Below, piece by piece: positions 1 to 8,243 of a DNA stretch of 64,000 nucleotides. Made by a program: the position numbers and the translations under genes. This stretch comes from G963663315 sp965214205. GTDB taxonomy: Bacteria; Pseudomonadota; Gammaproteobacteria; Arenicellales; Poriferihabitantaceae. The stretch is taken from assembly GCA_965214205.1 (NCBI GenBank), contig OZ243941.1, forward strand, positions 1,178,001 through 1,242,000, written 5' to 3'. Position 1 is the stretch's first letter, and each line of letters starts with the position of its first letter. The notes beneath the pieces are model-generated. The model did no database searches, was not told the origin of the DNA, and saw only the letters and a program-made list of their open reading frames with translations.

Positions 1-1118
1 CGCAACAGGCTGAATATGACCAGCAAAACATGGGCAAGAGCAATGAAAATGAATAGCGCTGACGGTCCGAATCCTTCGATCAGGCTGGAAGTGATCAGCG
101 GGCTGAAAATGGCTCCGATACCGTATACGAATATCAGCGAGGCGTTCACCTCAATAGCGCTTTCAGGATCCACGAAATCATTGGTGTGGGCGGCGGATAC
201 CGAGAAAATGGGGAAGGTCGCAACTCCGAACAGGATGGCCCCGACGAAAATGAACCACAGTTCCGTCGAGCTGATTACCGCGATTATTCCACAGACGATG
301 ACACTGGCGGCGGACAGGCCGATCAGCACCCGCCTGCGATCAAATTTGTCGGCCAGCAAACCAACCGGAAATTGCGCCAGGGCGCCGCCCATCAGCACCG
401 TCGCGAGAAAATAACCGATCTGCTGGGCGCTCAACCCCACTTCCTGTCCGTAGATCGGGCCGACCATACGAAAGGACGATGAAGTGACACCGGCGACAAT
501 GACTCCAGCCACTCCAAGCGGGGAAATCAACGCCGTCTTGATCGGTCTTAACCGGGGCGCTGGTGGAATCCGGGGTTGATCCAGTCTGGTCAGTGTCAAT
601 GGAAACAGGCAGGCGCAGCAAAATATCGCCAGCAGGTTGTAAGAAATATAGGAGGCTGGTTCCAATACCGCGATCATCAACTGGGCGCCGGACGACGCGA
701 TGATGTCCACGGCCCGGTATACGCCCATCACCCGCCCGCGCGACTGGTTGGTTACCTTCGACTGCATCCACGCCTCGATGATGGTGTAGCATCCGGCGAT
801 GCAGAGTCCGGTCATGACACGCATCCCTGCCCATGCCCAGACCTCGGGATACAGCGGATGAGCGATGGCCCCGATCGCGCCGCACGCGGCGAAGGCGGCA
901 AACCCCCTCGAATGCCCCACCGTACCCAGAACTCTTGGCGCACACCAGCAGCCGACGAAGAATCCGAGAAAGTGGGCGGAACCAAGAAACCCGATTTCGG
1001 TTTTGGAAAAGCCGAGTTCAAATCCCGACAGCACATCCAGGGGGCCGATTGACCCGGAGCTCAACTGCAGGAAGGTAATCGACAGGAAAAGTGCGGCGAA
1101 TGAAATAAGCAAGCGCAT
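1..1118 (-). CDS. MFS transporter, C-terminus cut by window edge
   Basis: This is an inner-membrane permease of the major facilitator superfamily; the substrate cannot be told. Reading the minus strand from the ATG at 1118 gives an open frame of 372 codons to the window edge. It starts with a hydrophobic helix (MRLLISFAALFLSITFLQ) and continues as regularly spaced membrane helices. Between the halves lies a proline-rich cytoplasmic loop (around residues 195-210). A charged loop typical of MFS proteins (GLLADKFDRRRVLIGL) follows in the second half. The pattern resembles the small YcaD-like MFS group, which usually runs to about 380-400 residues, so only a few dozen residues are probably missing. 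It is divergent from the acyl-CoA ligase gene, with 78 bp between the two starts. Confidence 0.85.
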   Translation of the reverse strand, partial: MRLLISFAALFLSITFLQLSSGSIGPLDVLSGFELGFSKTEIGFLGSAHFLGFFVGCWCAPRVLGTVGHSRGFAAFAACGAIGAIAHPLYPEVWAWAGMRVMTGLCIAGCYTIIEAWMQSKVTNQSRGRVMGVYRAVDIIASSGAQLMIAVLEPASYISYNLLAIFCCACLFPLTLTRLDQPRIPPAPRLRPIKTALISPLGVAGVIVAGVTSSSFRMVGPIYGQEVGLSAQQIGYFLATVLMGGALAQFPVGLLADKFDRRRVLIGLSAASVIVCGIIAVISSTELWFIFVGAILFGVATFPIFSVSAAHTNDFVDPESAIEVNASLIFVYGIGAIFSPLITSSLIEGFGPSALFIFIALAHVLLVIFSLL

Positions 1119-1138
1119 ATTGTGCAACCGGTATAATC

Positions 1139-1167
1139 AGTATCGGACTATACATATATACCGACAA
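1139..1167 (-). promoter_or_regulatory. candidate promoter of the MFS gene
   Basis: On the minus strand a TTGTCG hexamer (1167-1162) is followed after 17 bp by GATACT (1144-1139), each four of six matches to consensus. This would start transcription about 14 bp before the ATG at 1118. The same AT-rich gap holds an inverted GGTATA/TATACC pair (1130-1162) that could be an operator shared with the divergent ligase gene. This is pattern matching only. Confidence 0.25.
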
Positions 1168-1196
1168 GGGTAAAGAAAAAATTATAGAATCTTGAT

Positions 1197-2858
1197 ATGA
1201 GAAAACAGACTGCCAGCAGCGCTTACAAGTATCCTTTGCTGATCCGGCATCTGCTGGATGCCGCTCTGGTGGTTTCGCCGGACCAGGAAATTGTCAGCGG
1301 CGACCTGCGCAGATACAGCTACCGTACCTTTTGTCGGCGCATTGCGCGGCTGGCTGATGGGCTCGCCTCTCTGGGCATCGGGCATGGCGATACGGTCGCA
1401 GTCATGGACTGGGACTGCCATCGGTATCTGGAATGCTTTTTCGGGATTCCGATGATGGGCGCTACGCTCCATACCATCAACATCCGGCTTTCGCCTGAGC
1501 AGATCCTGTATACCATCAACGATGCCGGGGATGACGCCATTCTGGTTCATCCGGATTTTGTCCCGATCATCGACCAGATTCATGATCGAATCGAACGTCC
1601 TGTCCGATTGATTCTTTTAACGGATGAATCCATGCCTTGCGGGCCGCTGCCCGCCCGTTTTGACGGCGAATACGAAACGCTGCTGGCCAGCGCCGATCCG
1701 GATTTCGGGTTCGGGGATTTTGACGAGGATACGGTCGCCACCACTTTCTATACAACCGGAACCACCGGCGAGCCCAAAGGGGTGTTCTACAGCCACCGTC
1801 AACTGGTTCTGCATACCATGGGCATCGTGCTTGGACTCTCGCCGCTCGATGACCCGGTCCGGCTGGGCAAGGGTGACGTCTATATGCCGATGACTCCGAT
1901 GTTTCATGTGCACGGTTGGGGTTTGCCGTATGCGGCTACGATGCTCGGACTCAAACAGGTTTATCCCGGTCGATATGAACCGGCCAGGCTGATTCGTTAT
2001 CTGATCCGGGAACGCGTCACCTTTTCCCATTGTGTCCCGACCATCATGCACATGCTGCTGGGCGCCCCGGAAGCTCAGGACGCGGATTTTTCAGGTCTGA
2101 AAGTCATTATCGGCGGCTCGGCGCTGCCCCAGGGGTTGTCACAACTGGCTATCGAAAAGGGGATACAGGTTTTCGCCGCTTACGGCATGTCGGAAACCTG
2201 TCCCTTCGTGACGGTGGCCGATACCCGGAATATGGATTACGCCAGTCTCGAACCTGGGGACCTGGCGATTCGCGGCAAGACCGGGAAGCCCGTGCCTCTG
2301 GTGGATTTGCGGGTGGTCGATGAAGATATGAATGACCTGCCGACAGACGGCAAGTCGGTCGGAGAGGTGATCATTCGCTCGCCCTGGCTGACTCAGGGTT
2401 ACACCGGAGACCCGGAAGGGTCCAACCGGCTCTGGCGGAGTGGCTATCTTCATACCGGAGACGTCGGCTATATCGACGATACCGGCTCCCTGCTGATTAC
2501 CGACCGGATGAAGGACATGATCAAATCCGGCGGAGAATGGATTTCCTCGCTTCAGCTTGAAGACATCGCGTCCCGATGCGACGGGGTGGCTGAGGCGGCG
2601 GCAATCGGCATACCCGATCCACAGTGGGGGGAACGCCCTCTGCTGATCGTTACGCGGTCCCCGGAAGTTGCCCGTCCGGTCAGCGCCGAGGATATCAGGA
2701 ACGCGATTCGCGCCTGCGTCGCAAGCGGCAAACTGCCCCGCTGGGCCGTGCCCGAGCGAATCGAATTTGTGGATGCCATTTGCAAAACCAGTGTTGGCAA
2801 GCTGGACAAAAAGACCCTGCGGGCACATTATTCCAGTCCGTCCGGGAACAACCCGTAA
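1197..2858 (+). CDS. fatty-acid/organic-acid CoA ligase (AMP-forming)
   Basis: This is an acyl-CoA synthetase of the ANL superfamily: acid + ATP + CoA gives acyl-CoA + AMP + PPi. The phosphate-binding loop TTGTTGEPKG lies near residues 185-194. The adenine-binding YGMSET motif, the ribose-binding HTGDVGYID motif and the hinge region ITDRMKDMIKSGGEWISS follow in the usual order, and a C-terminal lysine lies in SVGKLDKKTL. At 553 residues it has normal length for the medium/long-chain FadD-like group, and it lacks a signal peptide. The stop is 28 bp before the DapA-family gene, so it probably heads an operon with that gene and the BKACE gene. The substrate is unknown. The context suggests an acid produced in this local pathway rather than bulk fatty acids, which is inference. 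Confidence 0.9.
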   Translation: MRKQTASSAYKYPLLIRHLLDAALVVSPDQEIVSGDLRRYSYRTFCRRIARLADGLASLGIGHGDTVAVMDWDCHRYLECFFGIPMMGATLHTINIRLSPEQILYTINDAGDDAILVHPDFVPIIDQIHDRIERPVRLILLTDESMPCGPLPARFDGEYETLLASADPDFGFGDFDEDTVATTFYTTGTTGEPKGVFYSHRQLVLHTMGIVLGLSPLDDPVRLGKGDVYMPMTPMFHVHGWGLPYAATMLGLKQVYPGRYEPARLIRYLIRERVTFSHCVPTIMHMLLGAPEAQDADFSGLKVIIGGSALPQGLSQLAIEKGIQVFAAYGMSETCPFVTVADTRNMDYASLEPGDLAIRGKTGKPVPLVDLRVVDEDMNDLPTDGKSVGEVIIRSPWLTQGYTGDPEGSNRLWRSGYLHTGDVGYIDDTGSLLITDRMKDMIKSGGEWISSLQLEDIASRCDGVAEAAAIGIPDPQWGERPLLIVTRSPEVARPVSAEDIRNAIRACVASGKLPRWAVPERIEFVDAICKTSVGKLDKKTLRAHYSSPSGNNP

Positions 2859-2886
2859 CCGGAGCTATAATCGCATCCATACTGAC

Positions 2887-3813
2887 ATGCCCAATCATAA
2901 ATTGACCGGGGTGATTACCCCGATACTGACCCCTTTCAACGATGATCTCAGCTTCAATCCCGAATTGTATGTGCGGCACGCCCACTGGCTGTTGCGGCAG
3001 GGTATCCATTTCATCTCCCCGTTCGGCACGACAGGCGAAGCGCTCAGCCTGTCGGCGGACGAGAGAATCCGGGCGCTGGATGCCTTGATTGATGGCGGTA
3101 TCGACCCGGCCAGACTGATGCCGGGGGCGGGGCTGTGCAATCTCCACGATACCAAAAAACTCTGTCTGCACGCGGTCAACCGGGGTTGCGCCGCCGTGAT
3201 GACCCTGCCGCCGTTCTTTTTCAAGAACGCCAGCGATGAAGGACTGTATGTCTATTTTTCCCGGTTGATCGAGGCGGTCAATCATCCCGGTCTCAGGATC
3301 TGTCTGTATCATATTCCACCGATGGCGGGCATTGGTTTCACCCCTTCCCTGGCCGCCCGGCTGGCAACCGGATTCCCGGAAACCGTGGTGGCCTACAAGG
3401 ACAGTTCGGGTGATTTCGAAAATACCCGGGCCGTGATTGCGGCGGCGCCCGGCATCGCCGTGTTCCCCGGTTCGGAAACTTTTCTGCGGCCCGGCCTGGA
3501 AAATGGCGCAGCCGGTTGTATCTCCGCCACCTGCAATGTCAACCCCGCTGGAATCCGCAGGGTATTCGACCTGGTTACCGGCGCGGTGGACGATGATCCG
3601 GACCCGGCAGAGGTTGAAATGAAGGATATCAGGAAGTTGATTGAAGGCTATGCGCCTATTCCGGCCATGAAGGGATTGCTGGCGGCGCGGCGAGCCGATG
3701 AACGATGGAGAAATGTGAGGCCGCCGCTGCTGCCGTCCTCATCCGGTAAAACCACGGACCTGATAGCCGATCTGGCAGACAGGTTGCCTGACCTTGAGGA
3801 GAATACACAATGA
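2887..3813 (+). CDS. DapA-family (dihydrodipicolinate synthase-like) aldolase/lyase
   Basis: This is a class I aldolase of the DHDPS/N-acetylneuraminate lyase superfamily, a cytosolic TIM barrel of 308 residues, the usual family length. The Schiff-base lysine is K171 in VVAYKDSSGD, the tyrosine of the YxxP motif is Y141 (YHIPP), and the substrate carboxylate loop is GTTGE at 47-51. True DapA is usually encoded with lysine-pathway genes. Here the gene sits between a CoA ligase and a BKACE enzyme and overlaps the latter by 4 bp, so a catabolic retro-aldol or dehydratase role is more likely than lysine synthesis. The start is the ATG at 2887, where homology begins; the frame stays open further upstream inside the ligase gene. 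The exact substrate cannot be inferred. Confidence 0.85.
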   Translation: MPNHKLTGVITPILTPFNDDLSFNPELYVRHAHWLLRQGIHFISPFGTTGEALSLSADERIRALDALIDGGIDPARLMPGAGLCNLHDTKKLCLHAVNRGCAAVMTLPPFFFKNASDEGLYVYFSRLIEAVNHPGLRICLYHIPPMAGIGFTPSLAARLATGFPETVVAYKDSSGDFENTRAVIAAAPGIAVFPGSETFLRPGLENGAAGCISATCNVNPAGIRRVFDLVTGAVDDDPDPAEVEMKDIRKLIEGYAPIPAMKGLLAARRADERWRNVRPPLLPSSSGKTTDLIADLADRLPDLEENTQ

Positions 3814-4691
3814 ACCATCCAGTCATACTGACTTGTGCCGTAACCGGAGGGCATAACAATCAGGACAAGCATCCGGATTATCCGATTACGCCGGAACAGA
3901 TCGCCAATAATTGCATTGCGGCTGGCCGGGCCGGCGCCGCTATTGCCCACATTCATGTGCGCGACCCCGAAACCGGCGCGCGGTCTGGTGACCCGGCGTT
4001 GTTCCGGGAGGTTTTCGACCGGATAAAGGACGCGGAGAGCGATATCCTGATCAATCTAACCACTAGTGAAGGCGCCCGGTTTACCCCTGGCTGCGAGGAC
4101 GCGAAAGTCGGCGGACCAGGGACCACACTGGTTCAGCCTCTCGACCGGCTGTGCCATATTGAAGAATTGCGGCCGGACATCTGTACCCTGGATGTCGGTA
4201 CGTTCAATTTTGGTGAGGTGGTATTCATGAATACGCCGGAGCATCTGCGAATCATGGCCGCGCGCATCCGGGAACTGGGGGTCAAGCCGGAACTGGAAGT
4301 ATTCGAGCCCGGTCATATCATGTTTGCCCGGCAACTGATTCGTGACGGGCTGATTGAGAGTCCCGCGATGTTCCAGATCTGCCTGGGCATCCCCCACGCG
4401 GCGCCGGCGACACCGGAAATCCTGACGGTGATGAAAAACCTGCTGCCTGAAAACGCGAACTGGAGCGCTTTTGGAATTTCCCGGTCGGAATTCGACATCG
4501 TAGCCCAGGCGGCGTCCCGCAACGGCAATTGCAGGGTGGGGCTGGAGGACAACCTTTACTTGAGCAAGGGCCGGTTCGCGACCAACGTCGAACTGGTTGA
4601 GCGGGCAGTCCGGATTATCCGTGAAACCGGCCGGGAACCGGCAACCCCGGCCCAGGCCGCCGACCGGTTGGGGATTGTCCGCCAGACCTGA
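3810..4691 (+). CDS. beta-keto acid cleavage enzyme (BKACE, DUF849)
   Basis: Members of this zinc-dependent TIM-barrel family, such as Kce of lysine fermentation, condense a beta-keto acid with acetyl-CoA to give acetoacetyl-CoA (or an analogue) and a new acyl-CoA. The HxH zinc ligands are H47 and H49 in AHIHVRD, and the third ligand is expected in the conserved GLEDN motif near residue 249. Length (293 aa) is typical. The start codon overlaps the previous stop (ATGA), which implies translational coupling to the DapA-like lyase. BKACE specificity varies widely (carnitine, dehydrocarnitine, 3-keto-5-aminohexanoate and others), so the true substrate is open. The gene converges with the FAD oxidase gene, 50 bp away. 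Confidence 0.9.
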   Translation: MNHPVILTCAVTGGHNNQDKHPDYPITPEQIANNCIAAGRAGAAIAHIHVRDPETGARSGDPALFREVFDRIKDAESDILINLTTSEGARFTPGCEDAKVGGPGTTLVQPLDRLCHIEELRPDICTLDVGTFNFGEVVFMNTPEHLRIMAARIRELGVKPELEVFEPGHIMFARQLIRDGLIESPAMFQICLGIPHAAPATPEILTVMKNLLPENANWSAFGISRSEFDIVAQAASRNGNCRVGLEDNLYLSKGRFATNVELVERAVRIIRETGREPATPAQAADRLGIVRQT

Positions 4692-4741
4692 GGGCTGACG
4701 GCTGATCGCCAAAACAATCCCATGGCGTGGCAAGGGGTGAG

Positions 4742-6328
4742 TTATTCCCCATAAGGGCTGATCGTTCGCCAGTTGAACATCGGTTGAGCCGTTTTTATCA
4801 ATCGGTTCTGTCTGTAAAACTTTGTTTTCAGCTCTTCAGGCGAGTTTTCGACACCGCCGAATGCCGGAAATATCTTGCATTCGGAGGCCGCGCTTTTTTC
4901 GCCACCGATGAAACGGCCATTATACCGTTCGCAGATGGCCTGGACATTGCGGAAGTACAGGTTGCGCTGGTCAGTCAGGAATTCAACGGCCTGGTCGAAT
5001 TCCGGTTTCTGGTCGCAGGACAGGGTGATTCGATTGTGCGGGTCGATTCCGACCGGATTCAGATGTCCGTAGATGATGATTTCGCCGCGCAGGCTTTCAG
5101 TCGAGCGGAAATAATCCTCGATTGCCTGGACGTATTCCAGATTCCATTGCCAGAAATGGGTCATGGATACCCGCACCTGATTCGGATCAAGCGCGAAATT
5201 GGCGTCGGTATGGTTTTTATAAATATATGGACTGTCGGGTAATTGGGTGCGCGCGGCAAACGGGATGGCTTCCCTTAATATACGCATCTGTTCCGGATCC
5301 CTGAACATCTCGGCGTGATGCAATTGAATGCCGGCGATGGTGGGGGTTTCCGCCTCCGGGTTGTCAACCAGGTCGAACAGGAAATCCTCGCCGCTGCGGT
5401 GACTGTAGCCGTTCACGAAAATCAGGCCGTCAGCGCCCGCCTGCCGGCATTTGTCAGCCAGTCTCTGCCCGCGTCTGGTGATGTCGTTGTTTATTCCCTG
5501 ACTCAGGAGCGGCTGCATGGATGAAACGGTGACATGCTCCAGGCCAAGGATGATATTCTTGTCCCCGGACGCGGCCGATACGGTTTCGTGACTGAGGTCC
5601 AGGTAGCAAAAAGGCGACAGATGGGACAACAACCCCGCAATGCTCTCCGGGTCGTTGCTGACCGGCAGGGCAAAGGCGATTTCATTTTCCGGCAGACGGT
5701 GAAACCGGCAGCGGACGGCGGATACCAGCCCGGTCCATCCCAGCGTGCCGGCATAGCCCTTGAGTTCGGAACCGCCAACAGGCTTGCTGGTCCACCCGTC
5801 CAGGAGCGCAATTTCGAGGACGCTGTCACTGAAGTAGCGGCGCTGGGGGCCCATGCCTCCGGTCATAAAGGTTGCGCCAACCTGGGCATAGCTGTAACTG
5901 GTCAAATCCGCGCCAAGCGCCCGATACGAGCTTCCCGCCTTCTGCATCAGAGTCTGGTTCAGTTGATCCAGCGTAATCGCGGCTCCGGCCATGACCTCCA
6001 TGGATTCCATGTCGATAAAGACCTGGTCAAGGCCGACCTCGGTGATTTCAGGCCGCCCGAATAGCGCTTCCGGGTTTACCGCAGGTTCAATCCGCAAGCC
6101 GATTACCGGCTTTTCAGGATCGGGTCTTACCCTGAACAGGCCCTCTCCAGAAGAGCCGCCTGAAATGGGCAGCAGGCAGATTTCCCCGCCATGAATGCGC
6201 CTGAGCTCGGACAGCGCTTCCAGCAGGTCCCTGGCGCAGGCGCAGCCGCGAACCGTGTATGCGGTATCAAAGAGTATGGATGCGTTTTCTCCATCCACCA
6301 TCCCGGTCCTGATCGGCTGCAGTTTCAT
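4742..6328 (-). CDS. FAD-linked oxidase/dehydrogenase (VAO/PCMH type)
   Basis: This is a flavoprotein of the vanillyl-alcohol oxidase/p-cresol methylhydroxylase fold, which oxidises alcohols or hydroxy acids. The N-terminal FAD-binding domain (about residues 25-230) carries the pyrophosphate-loop segment ICLLPISGGSSGEG and the family-typical YAQVGATFMTGGMGPQR. The C-terminal substrate domain ends near GGEKSAASECKIFPAFGG, in the place where D-lactate dehydrogenase-like members carry their flavin-facing loop. It has 528 residues, no signal peptide and no membrane helix. The ATG at 6328 lies just 15-66 bp from the divergent TRAP operon, so the two probably share a control region and the TRAP cargo may be its substrate. 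Substrate and electron acceptor are not predictable from sequence alone. Confidence 0.8.
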   Translation of the reverse strand: MKLQPIRTGMVDGENASILFDTAYTVRGCACARDLLEALSELRRIHGGEICLLPISGGSSGEGLFRVRPDPEKPVIGLRIEPAVNPEALFGRPEITEVGLDQVFIDMESMEVMAGAAITLDQLNQTLMQKAGSSYRALGADLTSYSYAQVGATFMTGGMGPQRRYFSDSVLEIALLDGWTSKPVGGSELKGYAGTLGWTGLVSAVRCRFHRLPENEIAFALPVSNDPESIAGLLSHLSPFCYLDLSHETVSAASGDKNIILGLEHVTVSSMQPLLSQGINNDITRRGQRLADKCRQAGADGLIFVNGYSHRSGEDFLFDLVDNPEAETPTIAGIQLHHAEMFRDPEQMRILREAIPFAARTQLPDSPYIYKNHTDANFALDPNQVRVSMTHFWQWNLEYVQAIEDYFRSTESLRGEIIIYGHLNPVGIDPHNRITLSCDQKPEFDQAVEFLTDQRNLYFRNVQAICERYNGRFIGGEKSAASECKIFPAFGGVENSPEELKTKFYRQNRLIKTAQPMFNWRTISPYGE

Positions 6329-6394
6329 GAATCTCCAGGGTAAATGCTGTATTATCAGCCGTTGACTGATTCATCGCAACATTCAGCTATCGTC

Positions 6395-6907
6395 ATGCCC
6401 CGGATTATCGTCAAGTATGTCAAATGGGTCGATTTCGTCTCGACCCGCTTCGGGCGGTTGGCGATGTATGGCATTTTCCTGATGATCGCGACCTTGCTGC
6501 TTGGCGCGATAACCCGAAACATTCTGAATATACCGCTTTCATGGACTGTGGAAATGGCCCAATTCACCATGACGGCCTACTATATTCTCGGCGGCGCCTA
6601 TTCCATGCAGTTAAACAGTCATGTCCGGATGGACCTGCTCTATGATCGGTGTTCGGACAGAACCAAGGCAAAAATAGATACCTGGACGAACTTTTTCCTG
6701 GTCTTCTATCTGGTTTGCCTGCTGGTCGGGTCTATCTCCAGCACGATGTACGCGATTGAATACGATCAGCGAAAATTTTCCCAATGGAATCCTTCCATGA
6801 TTCCGATCAAGATCATCATGGTGTTCGGCATTATCCTGATGCTGCTGCAAACGGCTTCCACCCTGTTCAAGGATATCGCCAAATCCCGCGGAATCGAGAT
6901 TTCATGA
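6395..6907 (+). CDS. TRAP transporter small permease (DctQ type)
   Basis: This is the small four-helix membrane subunit of a tripartite ATP-independent periplasmic transporter. Hydrophobic stretches are seen near residues 20-45, 55-75, 95-120 and 135-155. The signature around the second helix (LSWTVEMAQFTMTAYYILGG) fits DctQ. I chose the ATG at 6395 because DctQ proteins begin shortly before the first helix. An ATG at 6344 would add 17 residues (MLYYQPLTDSSQHSAIV) that look non-native, and neither start has a convincing Shine-Dalgarno sequence. The stop overlaps the dctM start by 4 bp (ATGA). Confidence 0.85.
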   Translation: MPRIIVKYVKWVDFVSTRFGRLAMYGIFLMIATLLLGAITRNILNIPLSWTVEMAQFTMTAYYILGGAYSMQLNSHVRMDLLYDRCSDRTKAKIDTWTNFFLVFYLVCLLVGSISSTMYAIEYDQRKFSQWNPSMIPIKIIMVFGIILMLLQTASTLFKDIAKSRGIEIS

Positions 6908-8229
6908 GTCACGAAACAATCGCTATTTTCATGTTCGCATCCATGTTGCTGATGCTGTTGACTGGCCAGCGTGTTTTTGCGGCGATCGGATTCGTCTCGG
7001 CGGCGGTCGCCCTGATGCTGTATGGCAACGGCGCTATCGAGATGCCGTTCAATGCCGCCTTCAAGTTGTTCAACTGGTATCCGTTGCTGACCCTGCCGTT
7101 GTTCGTCTATATGGGCTATATCCTGTCAGAATCCGGCATAGCGGATGATCTGTACAAGATGTTCCACGTCTGGTGCGGAGGCCTGAAAGGGGGGCTTGCG
7201 GTTGGCACCATCGCTCTGATGATCGTGATTTCAGCGATGAATGGCCTGAGTGTCGCCGGAATGGCGATTGGCGCCACCATCGCCTTGCCGGAAATGCTGC
7301 GCCGCGGGTATGACAAGATCATGATCACCGGGGTTGTGCAGGCCGGCAGTTCACTCGGAATCCTGGTTCCCCCCAGCGTGGTGCTGGTGCTGTACGGCAT
7401 GATCGCGCGTCAGCCGGTCGGCAAGCTGTGGCTTGCCGGGGTTTTCCCTGGACTGATGATGGCTGCGATGTTTGTGATCTATATTGTCGTCCGCTGTCGG
7501 CTGCAGCCGCATCTCGGCCCCGCTCTTGACAAGCAGGGACGGGATTTGCCCCTGCCGGAAAAGCTGAGGTTACTGAAGGCCGGCATCATTCCGTTCCTGA
7601 TCTTCTTTTTCATGACCGGATTATTCGTCATGGGAATTACCAGTCTGGTGGAAAGCTCGGCGGTCGGCGCCACTGCGGCCACCCTCGCAGCGTTGCTTAA
7701 GCGGCGGTTGAACCGATCCGTGCTGGAAGAAACCGTCCGGAAAACCCTGGGCGTCTCCTGCATGTTCATGTGGATTATTCTGGCGGCGCTGTGTTTCGGC
7801 GCTGTATTTGACGGCATTGGCGCGGTTCGGGCGATTGAGTCGTTGTTCATCACCAAATGGAATCTTTCTCCCTGGGAAGTGCTGATCATGATGCAGTTGT
7901 CCTACCTCCTGATGGGGATGTTTCTGGACGACACGGCGATGCTGGTGATTGTCGCCCCGCTTTATGTGCCTCTGATCATCACCCTCGGTTTCGACCCCAT
8001 CTGGTATGGCGTGCTCTATACCATTACCTGCCAGATCGCCTATATGACGCCGCCATTCGGTTATAATCTTTTCCTGATGCGGGCCATGGCGCCCAAGGAG
8101 ATAACGCTTTCCGACATCTACCGGTCGATCACTCCGTTTGTACTGGTAATGACTCTTGCGTTAATATTGGTCATCCTGTTTCCACAAATAGCCCTGTGGT
8201 TACCGGAGCAGGTCTATTTGAGAGGCTAG
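6904..8229 (+). CDS. TRAP transporter large permease (DctM type)
   Basis: This is the 12-helix large subunit that performs sodium-driven transport in TRAP systems. The 441-residue product is a run of hydrophobic helices with family hallmarks such as GVVQAGSSLGILVPPSVVLV and LLMGMFLDDTAMLVIVAPLY. It starts inside the dctQ stop codon (ATGA), so the two subunits should be made in equal amounts. The longer frame that opens at 6784 only reads dctQ out of frame. It is followed 14 bp later by the substrate-binding gene, giving the order dctQ-dctM-dctP. Confidence 0.92.
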   Translation: MSHETIAIFMFASMLLMLLTGQRVFAAIGFVSAAVALMLYGNGAIEMPFNAAFKLFNWYPLLTLPLFVYMGYILSESGIADDLYKMFHVWCGGLKGGLAVGTIALMIVISAMNGLSVAGMAIGATIALPEMLRRGYDKIMITGVVQAGSSLGILVPPSVVLVLYGMIARQPVGKLWLAGVFPGLMMAAMFVIYIVVRCRLQPHLGPALDKQGRDLPLPEKLRLLKAGIIPFLIFFFMTGLFVMGITSLVESSAVGATAATLAALLKRRLNRSVLEETVRKTLGVSCMFMWIILAALCFGAVFDGIGAVRAIESLFITKWNLSPWEVLIMMQLSYLLMGMFLDDTAMLVIVAPLYVPLIITLGFDPIWYGVLYTITCQIAYMTPPFGYNLFLMRAMAPKEITLSDIYRSITPFVLVMTLALILVILFPQIALWLPEQVYLRG

Positions 8230-8243
8230 TTGAGGCAAACAAA

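Noticed and set aside
340..945. 201-residue minus-strand frame near the window start
   Set aside because: It is a different frame of the MFS transporter, whose true frame runs open from 1118 to the window edge.
2668..2886. Upstream extension of the DapA-like gene into the ligase gene
   Set aside because: The added residues read the ligase out of frame; homology to the family starts at the ATG at 2887.
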